From contig HG738139.1 of NCBI GenBank assembly GCA_000499405.2, forward strand, positions 3,328,976 through 3,392,975: a stretch of DNA of 64,000 bases. Reading direction: 5' to 3'. Made by a program: the position numbers and the translations under genes. Position 1 is the first letter of the stretch; each line of letters begins with the position of its first letter. Below are positions 13,941 to 26,445 of this stretch, in pieces. Under the pieces are notes generated by a model. It was not told where the DNA came from. It saw nothing but the letters and a program-made list of their open reading frames with translations, and ran no database searches. This stretch comes from Onchocerca volvulus. Taxonomy: Eukaryota > Nematoda > Chromadorea > Rhabditida > Onchocercidae.

Positions 13941-16900
13941 GACGTTGAAATCCGAAGCGTCATTGATTTTAAATCGCAATTTACCTATATTTGCGAACAC
14001 CTAGAATTGTAACTCATTGATCGATGTAGCAAAAATTAATTTTTATTATATTCAATAAATAATTAACCGTTAATTAATAATTAATATTAATTTCATTAAT
14101 TGAATGTATCGTTTTCATAAAATTTTTTCATATCAATTACCTGTAGTAGTAATAGTAGTAGTAGTAGCAATTTTACATTTGGCTAAATGACGAATTGAAA
14201 ATTTTGAAAATATTGGAAATAAAATTTGATCTTTTCGTTTTTCCGAATTTTCTCTTCTGTCCAGGTAACAAATATATTTATAAAATAAATAAACCAAAAG
14301 GGGAGAGGCGTTAAAAAAGTTTGAATTTTTTGGTGTGAAAGAAAGCTGAAAAGGCGGATTGAAATCTTTCTTCCTTCTTCTTCTTCTTCTGCTCCTCCTT
14401 CTTCGATTACTTTTCAAAACTCTCCACCTCTTCTTCAATTCTTCAATCCTAAGTGATAAAAACAAAACAAAACAAAAAAAAAAAAAAGGAAAAGTTTGTG
14501 ATATTTAAAAAGTAGAAAGAAAGAAAGAAAACTCTTTATAATATAAATGTAAAGCAAATCATTCAATCAGACACTTTTAAAGTATATACAAACCACAAAA
14601 TATACATTTTTAACAATTTAAAAACGATTAAAATAACATCTATAATATTTTAGTGGAAAAAAAAAAAAGTACTTAGCAGGCGGGAGAGGGAAAAAAAAAA
14701 GTTTTTTTTTTTTCTCTAAACAATCATGATTTAGTTTAAAAGAAAAAAAAAAAGTGAAAAAAGTAAAATCGCACTAAAAATAGTTAGGTAATAGTGGAAA
14801 GTAATTAATCAAAAAAAAAAAAAATTTCTGCTTCAATGATTTATGAATTAAGATATAGTAGTAGTAGAAAATTATTATAATAAATGACTTTGTAAATATT
14901 TTTTTTCCTTTTTCCTTTTTTTTTTTTTTTTATCAAATTTTATCTCTTTCAAAAAGAAAAGATAAGTTTTATTTTTGTGCGCTAATTAATTTTATTATTT
15001 TAATTTATTTTATTCATTCATTCTTTTTATCAAATATTTTCATTAATATATGATTTTTCCGCTGGAAAAAAAAGAATTAAAATTAATTAACCAATTATTT
15101 CGTTAAAAATTGATTAATTAGTTTTAGTTTTTAACAAATTTGTTTTTTAGCTTTTTTTTTCTTACGTTGTTCTTTTAGAGAAAAAAAAAGCGAAAAAAAA
15201 AAAGAAAAATGAAAAAGTTCATGATACCACTCAATACTTGATAAATTTGCGAAAATTATCATTATTATATTACATTTTTGATATCCAAAAGTTTTATTTA
15301 GAAATAATTGTGTTGAAAATATGCAATATATACTGACAGTTGAAGTAAGATTTATTGATTTTTTGGATAACAAATATTTTGAAAATTATGTCTTGACAAA
15401 TTTACGAAATAATATAAAAGGAAACTTTTCGTAAGAATGTTCGAATAATTTATGAGAGCAAATGAATCATAAACTTCTTCTTATCTCTGGAGAAAAATTA
15501 GTGAAGAGATAAGTTTGTTGTTACTTCAACTTTTCCAATATTTTAGCATTTCTTTTTGAATATTCCGACATAAATTGTTTTGAAATTTCTTTTTTTTTCT
15601 TTTTTTTTTCATCTTCTGATGTTAAAATTTACTTCAATTTATACATTAAACCATTTCTGCAAAAGTAAAATCAATCTTCCATTTGATCGTTCTGATCTAT
15701 TTTTGAGAGATAAATCAATTATCATGATTAGATTTGATCGTTTTTCCGTTGATTTATGTTATTGCACTGAAACATTGCAAAAATCATCACAAAAAGCTTA
15801 ACAATAATGTCTTAATTTTTACATCAACTTATCAAATTTTTATTGAAAATTAAAAATAAAGTGTTTTGATAAAAATAAAAAATTAGATTAATATTGAAAA
15901 TTAAGTATTAAATTTGCAAAAATATAAATTGAAATAAAGTTAGTTTGAAGATTTCAATTTAAATTTATTATTTCAATAAATATTTTAAACTAAGCAATAG
16001 CAAATGAATGGAATGTAACATTTGTAACATTTTCATGTTACAGTAACTGAAACCTTTTTAAGGTACAGTAACTTGTAAAAATGTCCAACTAAAATACAGT
16101 AATTTAAAATAATTTGTTCATGTATATATCAAATAAAATGAGAGCGTTAATTTTGAAGGACATACGGAACAAATTTACGGCAATTTATCATAGATACGAT
16201 AAGAATATAATGAATTAAAAGCAAATGTCATTTTATGCAAGATTTTTATTCTTATTTTTTTTTTGAATAAAATATAATTAAAAAATTGAATTGAATTATA
16301 AATTGAAAGAAAAGAAAAAAAGATAATTTTGCTTTTCTTAGTATAAAAAATTTTAAGTGGAAAATTTGTTGCATAATTTAATTTAATTTCAAGTTATAAT
16401 TTAATTCTAATCTAAATAATCAAAATTTAATTTAATCAAACTAATGTATATTCAACATTTAATCATTTCTGATATCATCTTTTTTGAAATTGATTCAACG
16501 GCTGATACAGTGTAAGTGGTTTTTTTACGCTTTATCTGTCGCAAAAGTAATTCGTAAAATGAACGACGACGATAAGAGTTCAATAATTCAATCAATAAAA
16601 TGCGGGAAATTAATGCAAAAATTCGTACAAGAAAAATCAATTGTTTGTTGTTGGAGATTGGAGTATAATGAGATCCTTGATATGGCAAATTTTATTCGCA
16701 ACAACTATATAACATAATGAATTGATGAATATTGATTATACAACTGATAATTTAAACTTCTTTTGATAGGGAGAGAAGTTATTGAAGTTGGTAATTGATA
16801 GGGTTTGGTGAGATTTGAATGTTAAATTCGAGAAAACCGATACTTTGAACTTTCTCTCGTAGGAGAGAAATTATTTGCGAATTATCGGATTATTGGATTT

Positions 16901-17836
16901 GATCGAATTTGATAAGTTTGGAAAAAGAGCCGCCGCTCTTCGAATTTCGATTAGAGCAAAAGATCGAACGGTGTCCTGATTGATCAGAGCACGAATTAAT
17001 AATGAATGTATCAATTTTTTGCGACAAAAACTTTTTTATAATAAAGTTGTTCACTTCATCTCATCATTATTAACACCTAATTAATAAAATATTTAATTAG
17101 AGCGTAAAAGTCTAAAGTTTGTATATATTGAGAAATTTCAAATTATATAAAGATTTTTGATTAATTTCGTCTCGTCATACCCTATATTTCAAAATATTTC
17201 GCTTTTTCGATATCGTTGTCATTCTCTTCATTTTTTTTTTCTGAAAATTTTGATAAATTCAAAAAAAAAAAGGAGGGAAAAGGAACATATCTTTAATTCA
17301 TAATAATAATAATGATAATAACACGTTCCTCCTAAAAATTTGTGCTAATTATTAAAGATGAAATGTAATGCATTGGGTTGGAATAATCAATCATTAATTA
17401 TTAATTCATTGACTTGAAATAATCAATCATTAATTACTAATTAATTTCGGTTTTTTCTATCAATTCTTTAGCTAATCACTTTTCCACTTATCACTATCAC
17501 ATTGTCTTATCGACTGATTTGCAATGATTTAAAAAGAAAAGAAAGAAAAAAGTTCGGCAAAAAAAAAAGTATTGAATGATGTGAGTGAAATCTTTGTTAA
17601 AATTATATTATTTGAGTGTTCAATTGAGTGTTGATTATTTTATCATGCATAAATTGATTGTTTACGAATAAATTTTTTTCACTTTAACAATAATTAAATC
17701 AATTACTGCTGCACTAGTTAAATCAACCTTTTAAAATTTGATTAAATCAATTTTTTGAAACTGAATTAAAGCAATTTATTAAATCAATCATTTGAAATTT
17801 GATTAAATCAATTTGCATAAACAATATGTGTGACGC

Positions 17837-17867
<31 letters not shown>

Positions 17868-17868
17868 A
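17837..17868. repeat. (GAT)n microsatellite
   Basis: About ten tandem GAT units in the intergenic region downstream of the transporter gene. Confidence 0.9.
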
Positions 17869-18218
17869 ACGATGACATGATTAAAATAGCTAATATCGAT
17901 CGAAAATTTTTGCAATATGAGATTATTAATGAATTTATTCATGCCAAAAATTGTTAATTATCTTTTCAAGTTTGATAAATTATCATTATTTTATTTCATT
18001 AATTATTTATCTGAGATTATCAGCAAACATAAAAATTCTATGAACATTTAATTAATGTTTGAAATATCTATAATTAATTAAAGGTGATTAATTAGTTTTC
18101 AATTTTTAACCAATTCTCTTTATGATAATTATAAATTTTTGTCGTCTTCTTTTTTGTTAATTTCCTTTTGCAAGATAATAGAAAATGAAAATCAATCATT
18201 TTTCACAAACTCAGTAAT

Positions 18219-18224
18219 TTTATT
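18219..18224 (-). terminator. Candidate polyadenylation signal of the transporter gene
   Basis: AATAAA on the minus strand about 123 bases after the transporter stop codon. Such hexamers are common by chance in DNA this AT-rich, so position is the only support. Confidence 0.35.
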
Positions 18225-18346
18225 CTATTAAATAATTTCTTTCATCAATCTCTCATGCTTTATAATTGTTTATCATATGCTTTTTTTTCACATTTAATTA
18301 AATTTATCACTGTTTACACAAAATGATTTATAAATTCAATCAATAA

Positions 18347-21300
18347 TTAAGATATTGATTTGTTCATTAAGCAATTAAGATTTTCATCATCATTTGGTAT
18401 GCTCTTTGTACGCGTTGTTTTGCAACTTTGCAAAATTAACTTTTCTTTTGGTGGCATTTGATCTTTCAGTGGTTTTGCTTTTGTTTCCGGTAGAAAGATC
18501 AGAAATGCGATTGCATCAATCGAAAGTAATATGATAAGAACAAAATACGGTAATGATTGCTCAATTTCACTCTGAAATTTTAATTATTGTTAAAAATTGA
18601 TTAGCTTTCGAAAAATTAGATAAATGATAACCAATATTATTGTAATTGTTAATCAATTCTTTTCAATGATTTGATAAGTAAAAAGTAATGGTACTTTGTT
18701 TACTGTCACAATTCAATGCGTGTAAGAAAAACTTTTTTTTTTGTCTTTTATCCGTACAATTATCATAATTAATATTACGAGATAATATTACTTATAAGAA
18801 ATTAGAATTAATTAAAATTAAATATCATTACTATGAAATTAAATACCGTAATACGAATTTTTTTACTGTAAAATTTCAAACTACGGTATAGTTTTATAAG
18901 CTGAATAGAAATACTGAATTGAATTGAATATTTGTACCATATATAAATTAATTTTCAAAAATTTGAAAATATTATGATACAAAGAATTGATTGAAACGAA
19001 AACAAACCAAATAAATAATTTGTGGCGCAAGAATGCATCCAATTCGATTCCATGTGGCGACATTAGCGCCAGCTAAATTACGAATAGCTGTAGGAAAAAG
19101 TTCGGCACAAGAAAGTGTATTAATGATGAATAAAATTGAAATGGAACCCATACCAGTTAGGATTAATATTCGAATAAGTTCTTTAAATTCCAACGTAAGA
19201 TCTAAAAAATAAAAAAGTTTTAAGAAAAAATTGAATTGAATAAAAAAAAAAACTAAAAACTTAATTTCAAACGAAATATGATAAGAATATTCGTTTGGTA
19301 ATTTGAATTTATTTGCTGAATATCTTAAATTTAAAAAAAGATTTTTTTTAAAATTAAAATCGTTTCAAATTTATTAAAACTTTTTTCTATATATAGAATT
19401 GGCATAAATTACTACATATCATAGTTTAATGTATACAACATAGAAATTTATTCTTCAAATTTAATTTGGAATTCAATTTTTCTCATAAATTTGATTATAT
19501 GATATGAAAGAACTTAATATATTCCAAAATAAGAATTTTTATTGCAATATTAATTTCACCCATAAGAAGTTGTTCATTGGAAAAGCAACAAATCATAAAT
19601 TTAAATTCTTTTTGATCTTTTTTTTTTTTGAAAAAAAGATGCTTTCTACAAATACGATTAAAACTATTTTTATATTAAACTGATAGTTTGTACATGAACA
19701 TAAATTTGGCTTACATTTTTAATCGTAAAAAAATTTACGTAAATTTGTCGAAAATAATTTTTTTGATCAAAGAAAATTTCATATTTGTAAAAAAAAAAAT
19801 AATAAATCACTTAATTATTTAATTAATTCCACAAAATGTTCAGCTTAATTGATTAATCAATTTATGAAATATTTTAATTAATCAAAAAAAAAAGTAATAA
19901 GATAACGTACCAATTTTAATTAATACTAAAATAAATGTAATACTAAGAATGAAAATAATAATTGAAATTGTATGGACAAATTTGCGGCCCACAAAAGTGA
20001 ACGCATGATCAACGGTCGCAAGCGCAATATTGAGAATGTAACGAAATGCTCCAAGAATTGATGTATTCATGTATAATGATCCGGAAATTGTTTCCAAATT
20101 AAATAATAAAGCATAAAAAGCGATTGCATTCGCAAAGCTAAAAAAAAATTTTTACTCAAAATATGAATTTAATTATAAATTATAAAAAAATCGAAACATA
20201 AAATATAATTTAAATCTGTCATTTTTCTTTTTCTTTTTTTTACTACACAAAGAAAATGTCATTTTAAATATTTTTTTTTAATTTTAAATAATTAAATGAA
20301 AATTTTTCTGATAATTTTTTTGATATCTGATAATTTTTTTGTCTTTGATAATCATTTTGATAATTATTTTGGGAATTATCAAAAAATTAGTATTGCTATT
20401 ATTTAATTCTAATTATCAATATATATATATTTTGTTTTTTTACCAGCTAAAAGCGAGAACAATGGTATAACGAAATAAATTCCATGAGTAAAATAAATGA
20501 TAAAAATAATATCGTTTATTAATTAACGATTCACGACTGGCCTGAAAAAAAACGAAAGGAATAAAAATTAATTTTCCAACTATTTATAATAAAAGTATTA
20601 GTCATTAAATAATAAATAGTAATAGAAATATGAATTATTTCAAAATATCGAATTAAAATAGCTATGATTTTTAAAAAATTATGATTTTTGAAAGAAAAAA
20701 TATGATTATTAAAGAAAAATATGAAATAATTATAATTTAGAATGATTTTTAAAAAATTATGATTTTTTTTTCAAATTATGATTTTTAAAAATTTTTGGGA
20801 AGAAAAAGTTATAAAAAAAAGTTGAACTTTTTATTTTTTTATTCGATGCAATATGAAATAAAAGTTATGCAATAAAAAAAAAAAGAATTTAACAGCTACT
20901 TAATTTTTCATTCTAAATCATAATTTAATTTTTCATTCTAAATTATAATTATTTTGTATTTTTTCAAAAAATTTTTCAATTAAAATTTTAATCAAGGCAA
21001 AAAAAGTGTTTGTAATTTTTCATCTTAATTATGATTATTTTATAATTTTCTTTAAATTTTTATTGAATTTGAAAGAGAATGAAGAATTGAAAGAAAAATA
21101 CAAAATAAATATTCAAAAAAAAAAAAAAATTGTCTATAATTTTCCATCCGAAATTGCATATTATTTCGTACTTTTTTTAAAAAAAAATTTTTTAATTCAA
21201 ATTTTAACTTAAAAAAGTGTTAATTAATTAATTAATACCGTATGATCAATTTCTAATGCATTCATTATTTCTTGCTCATGAAAGTTATTCTTTTTCTTGT

Positions 21301-23807
21301 CACTTTGACCCCAATTATTCATTGCTATTATTATTTGTTGTGCTTCATTTAAATGACCTTTTTGTATTAACCATCGTGGACTTTCGTATAAAAAACTGAA
21401 AAGAAATGCATTATAATTTGAAAATTTTTCGAATTTTAGTTGAAAATTTTTTTAAATAATTAAAAAATTCTCAAAAATTTATTTTAAAAATTGATAAATT
21501 TATTTCAATTTTGATGTTAGATTAAATTTCAAAAAAAAAAAAAATTTATTTAACAAAAAAAAAACAAAAAATCAAATTTAACAATTTTCAAAAAAAAAAA
21601 AAAATTTAGACTTACATAAAGCAAAAAAGTGATGGTGCAGCTAATAAATTAATTGCTATAGCAAGTTTATCCCACGAATGCGTAAAATATGCTACTAAAG
21701 AAAGTAACAAAAAATTAGGTGACCAGGTGACAAATGTATTTACTTTAATTCGAGAATTTATTGGAATATTCTCGATCACATATACGTACATTACTCTGCA
21801 AATTTGAATTAATATCATTGTTTTATCTGTACAAAAAAACCAATAATCAATTGATAAATTTTTGATAATTCGGAAAATATTTGATCTAATTTCGATTTTT
21901 TATCTAAAGTGTGCTAAAATATATCCTGAAATTAGTTGTTTAGTTAAGTGATTATTAATTGGTTATTAAGTAGTTATTGAATTGGAATATCCATTTATCG
22001 ATTATTTGCTAAAATTAATTTCCAAGATATTATGTAGCACATGGAATGATTACTTTGCTAATCAAATCCAATATTTCTAACAATCATTTTATATTTTCTC
22101 ATAAATGCATTCATGAAATTATAATTATTATATTGGACATGAATGTAAATGAAAATAAAATAAAAAAAAAAATTGAAATTTCAAAAAAAAAAATTCAAAA
22201 TAACATTGAATTGCCGCCAACAAAGACACCGACGATTGTACGACTGATTGCAAATTCGAGAAGATTTGCAGAAAATGATGACAATATACCAAATAATGCT
22301 GTCATTGCTATGCATATAATCATCGTCTAAAAAATCAATAATTGAAATAACTGGAAAATTATAAAAAAATTTAAACGATTAAATGAATAAGATGAACTAA
22401 TTATCAAATTTAGACAAATTAATAAGCTAGTTTTTGATCTATCGCGCACTTTAAAAACTAATTATGATATTAATTATGCTCATTTTCAGCCTCCAGCGAA
22501 TCAAGATCACATTTTTGACAATGAGAAAGTTGAATAAAGAAAGAGAAAATGATAAAATGATAAAACATATATGAAATTAGATTGTGGAATATTAATATTA
22601 CGATTGATAAATACTATTGATACGACCCAATGAATCTTCAAGTCCGAATTTTAGAGTCTGGAAGTTCGTATTAATTCAAAATTTAACAATTTTATGATAA
22701 ATTCGCGCTTCATTTACTTTTTTTAGTTTGCGAATCAATCGCTTATTACATGCGAAGCATTAATTGAAAATTTTTTATACCTTTCGACGTCCGAACAAAT
22801 CAGATAATTGTCCAAACAAAATACCGCCAACTATAGTACCGAACATTTGAAATGACACCAAATTTTTCACTTTTACTGTTTGACTACAGTAATAACCCCA
22901 CTAGAAAAGAAAAAAAAGAAATCCGAATATTAATTTTTTTTAGCTATGCAAATGGATAATTCAAAAATTCTCATCAATTATTTCAAAATTCAAAACTTTT
23001 CACAGAAAGTTTTAAAATTCGTTTATTATTGTAACAAAAGCATTTCAAACTAAGTTTTATCGTTGATATAAGTTTTTAAGTCGAAAGAAATATCCTCAAA
23101 TGTCCATAATTGCTCAAATTCTAAATGAAATTGAGTATTTGGATAAAAACATACTTCAACACCAACAGATCGAAATTGATAATCGAGAATCGGTTCACAA
23201 GAATGATTTGCAAATTTTGTCATAATTTCGTATTGTTCACATGCTTCGCGCTGTTCCAAAGTTTTATTAAAAATTGTCGAACCACATCCGATAATATTAG
23301 GTGATGCTGCTACAACATATACGTGCTGTTTAAAATTTTAAAAAAATTAAAATTTCGAAATCTTTTTATTCACTTTCTTTTTTCTTAATATTTTATTCAT
23401 TTTCAAATGATAATACTTACAACAGTTTCTTGCTTTTTTACTTTTAATTTTTCACTTTCTTGCGAAATAAAAAGTTTACACTTAATTAAAAATTCAGAAA
23501 AAAAAATTAGATTAAATTATTTAGATAAAATCCAAAGCAATCTTTCTTAATCTTATTAAATTTTCCCTCAAATTTGTTCATAATTTCATACATTTTCTAT
23601 TCTTTTTAAATCAAAAAATCGATAATTAATGATAATTGATAAATGGATGAACTAACCAGCAAATATCATATAGATAATATTACCAACTTGTGATAATATA
23701 ACAAATTCGTAAGTTAAACATAAAAATATTGTATAACGATTGAAAACGATGAAGCGATCGATTCCTTGTGCTATTTTTCCTTCATCATCAGTCAAAGATT
23801 TTGGCAT
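18347..23807 (-). CDS. SLC22-like major facilitator (organic ion transporter family), complete
   Basis: Ten exons: 23807-23657, 23309-23155, 22900-22781, 22326-22205, 21795-21616, 21395-21239, 20541-20444, 20137-19911, 19201-19008, 18571-18347. They join in phase to 542 residues plus TAA. A first helix (about 24-51) is followed by a large extracellular loop with four cysteines (GCG, EAC, HSC, YYC) and sequons NKT and NHS, as in organic cation transporters. Family motifs follow: MFS motif A GQLSDLFGRRK (132-142), ESPRWL (247-252), AELFPTAIRN (436-445) and FLPETK (494-499), with a lysine-rich cytosolic tail. About twelve membrane helices and the length fit SLC22. It should move small organic ions across the plasma membrane; the substrate cannot be read from sequence. 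An acceptor-like TTTTATAG lies 13 bases before the ATG, suggesting trans-splicing or a 5' UTR intron. An alternative second exon is possible at 23417-23454. Confidence 0.93.
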
Positions 23808-26445
23808 TCTTCAGTAATCTATAAAATTTAAATAATTCAATACTGATCGAATCGATTTGTCGTAAAATTTGATATTCGAATATTTTGATTATGATATGGA
23901 AATTTAGAAATCATTTGATAGTATCGAAGCAGAATTAAGTATTCCTTTTTCAAATTTTGAACAAATTACAAATACATTTTTATATCTTGATTTAATGAGA
24001 TAATAAAATTTGAAGTAATTAAGTTATCGACAGATGGCATATGATATCATAAAATTGTATTGAAAGAATCGTACATATCATAGATAATTTATCAATCAAT
24101 AGATATGACATATCAGATGCATACATGAACTGATCGAATAGTATTGATAATGATCAATATAGGCGATATTACTGATATCCAAGCTAATTTTAGTTGAAAA
24201 TGAAATTAGTCAAAATTAAAATCTTGAATTGTATATTCATTCTAAACAGTAGATAATACGTGAATTTTGTTATAGAATAATAAGTAATAAAAATGAAATG
24301 TGTTGTAAAATAAATTAAATATTTCTTTAGAAGAATATAATACGCTCTTTTATTGCTTTTTTATATATTTTATAATTTAAGAGATTCATTTTTGTTATCA
24401 ATTTGCGGTTGTTTATCATTTTTCTTTTTCTTTCTTTCTTTTTTTTTTTTTTTACTTCTTTTTTGATCAACTATGACTATGAATTTGATGTACTTCTCGT
24501 TAACAAAGTGACTTGAAATTGCTCACCTCTCTAAATTTCTCTTCAATTTACCACCTGGTTTAATTTTTCGTCTATTTTATTGCAATTTAGAATTAAAATT
24601 CTCTTCTAAAAAATAACATTTATTTCAAAAAAATAACATTTATTTCAGAAATGAAATGTAAAAAGAAATAACATTTATATCGAATAAAAGAAAGATCAAA
24701 TACATTAAAATAAAATGACTGCTTTTAATTAAATTAAATCAAATAAAAAAAAATTTGAGACTTTATTCAGAAAAGAAAATCTAAATTAGTAATATAATAA
24801 TTTTTTTTAATTTCGGTAATAAACTGTAAAATATTGAAATAACAAAAGAAATGAAATAGAAGAAAAAAAAAGGAAAAGAAGTTTATAATAGGTGTAAAAT
24901 ATCAATATAAAATGAAATAATCGAAATGGTTGTCTATTTAAAGCATACAAAATAATCAGTCATTTTGTAAGGAAAGAAAGAAGCAGGTTTCAACTATCTG
25001 TAATACAATCATTCCCATCATTTTTTCCTTATCAAAATTCTCAATTTTGTTATCATAAAATTGATCAATCAAACATCTCTATTATATAATCAAAATTCTG
25101 TAAACAGAAAATACATTGCTTTCTTTCCTCCTTCTTCATCTCCTTTTTCGTACACAATCATTACTGCCAACGAATGATATGATAAATCGAATTAATTTTA
25201 ATTTTTTTGATAAATCAAAAATCAAAATAATTAATTAAATGAGTTGTTAGAGATGTGAATATTCATTAGAATATTATTTTTCTTTCATATCTGATCATAT
25301 GATTGCATTTCAATTCCCAACGATCACCACCATATTTCAAAAATGCTTTAAGAAATTAATCATCAAATTAAAAAATATGCAAAAAAAAAAATTGCTAGAG
25401 TTTTGCCGAAATATTTGTCTTATTTGTTGAAAAAATATTTGTTGAAAAAATTAAGAAAAAAAATTTTTTTTTTTCTTACAAAATATTTGATTGAATGAAC
25501 AAATAAATTCTTCTGCTTCTGTATAAAACAACTCCTTTTCTTCTTAATTTTCCCTTTCTTTTTATTTGATCATCACTAACTCTTAAAATTTCAGAAAATT
25601 ATTCAATTTTGTTTAAAGTAATGAAGAAACCGACGAATTTAGCATTTTTCGAGATTGTAGCACACTGATGGAAGAAAATTTGGTGCATTTCAACAACAAA
25701 TCTCAGATATCGGTTGAGTTATTTGAACAATTATCATTATATAAATACAAAATGTAAATGTTCGTTGTGGCTTTTAACACAACGGGTTTCAAGCTTTTCA
25801 CCGATTGATTTGAAATTTTGACACAACATTGCATTCGAATAAGCATATATTTCATATAGATAGGCACTTATTTGAGAATTTTCGGAGATTTAAGATTTTG
25901 AACAAACGAACATTTACATTTTTATTTATTGCATGACCGACATCAGCTGGTTGATAATATAAGATTTATAAAATGAATTATGGAAATTTATAGCTGCATT
26001 AATCGTTTTGTATCTTACGATTCTCTTCTGCATACTGTATTCCTTATGGATGAATGAGTAGTTAAATGAAATGTTGGATAATATTGACTAGCCGGATCAG
26101 GAAGGGGTGGGCTTTTTCCGGATTCTGATGATTTTTAAGTATTGAGCAGTTCGTAGAATTACTTATTTAGAATATATTAATAGCTAGTAAGTTTCATAAG
26201 ATATTGATCTTTCGCATTTTCAATTTTTATTTCGTTTTCTTCATCTATCTTTTTCTCAGTATTCTTCAGGAATATACATAAACTTCTTCAGTAATATGCA
26301 TAAAAACTTCTTATATTTGATAAAATAATTTCAACTTTAAAGTTTATTCAGCAACTTGATCATTCTTCATCGTTATTTACCTTCCTTATTCATTTTCTCT
26401 CAGAATCATATTTAAATTTATATTATTCTAGGCATATAAGCAGTT
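23808..26445. other. Divergent intergenic region between transporter and zinc-binding-protein genes
   Basis: Both flanking genes start away from this 2.6-kb segment, so their promoters should lie here. No coding exon is supported. It contains pyrimidine/poly-T runs (24421-24455), a MITE-like inverted-repeat element (25741-25930) and an isolated GC-richer spot with CCGGATCAGG...TCCGGA (about 26095-26126). Confidence 0.6.
25741..25930. mobile_element. Candidate MITE-like element with ~25-bp imperfect terminal inverted repeats
   Basis: The left end (ATAAATA, C, AAAATGTAAATGTTCGTT; 25741-25766) matches the reverse complement of the right end (25904-25929), apart from small indels and mismatches. 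The 190-bp body has no open frame. The structure is that of a short non-autonomous DNA element or a stable hairpin. No target-site duplication can be assigned with confidence because the flanks are AT-rich. Confidence 0.5.

Larger units (their letters stand above)
13941..18346. other. Intergenic region between the receptor and transporter genes (5' of one, 3' of the other)
   Basis: Contains the upstream region of the receptor gene and the downstream region of the transporter. No gene is supported. It holds a TAG/TAC-type trinucleotide patch (14143-14167), a CTT/CTC-rich purine-pyrimidine stretch (14367-14405), many A/T homopolymers, repeated TACAGTAA motifs (about 16036-16105), a less AT-rich segment (about 16480-17000), a duplicated AATAATCAATCATTAATTA motif (about 17381-17440), ATTTGATTAAATCAATT repeats (about 17735-17812) and a (GAT)n run (17837-17868). 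Confidence 0.6.

Noticed and set aside
14133..14465. Minus-strand open frame with an arginine-rich stretch upstream of the receptor gene
   Set aside because: The arginines come from a CTT/CTC trinucleotide repeat, and the rest has no motif. The receptor gene has its own signal peptide and start at 13940.
23050..23154. Continuation of transporter exon 2 as an open frame to a stop at 23050
   Set aside because: A strong donor GAA|GTATGT after 23155 joins in phase to TGGGGTTATTACTGT, restoring the family pattern; the read-through is intronic.
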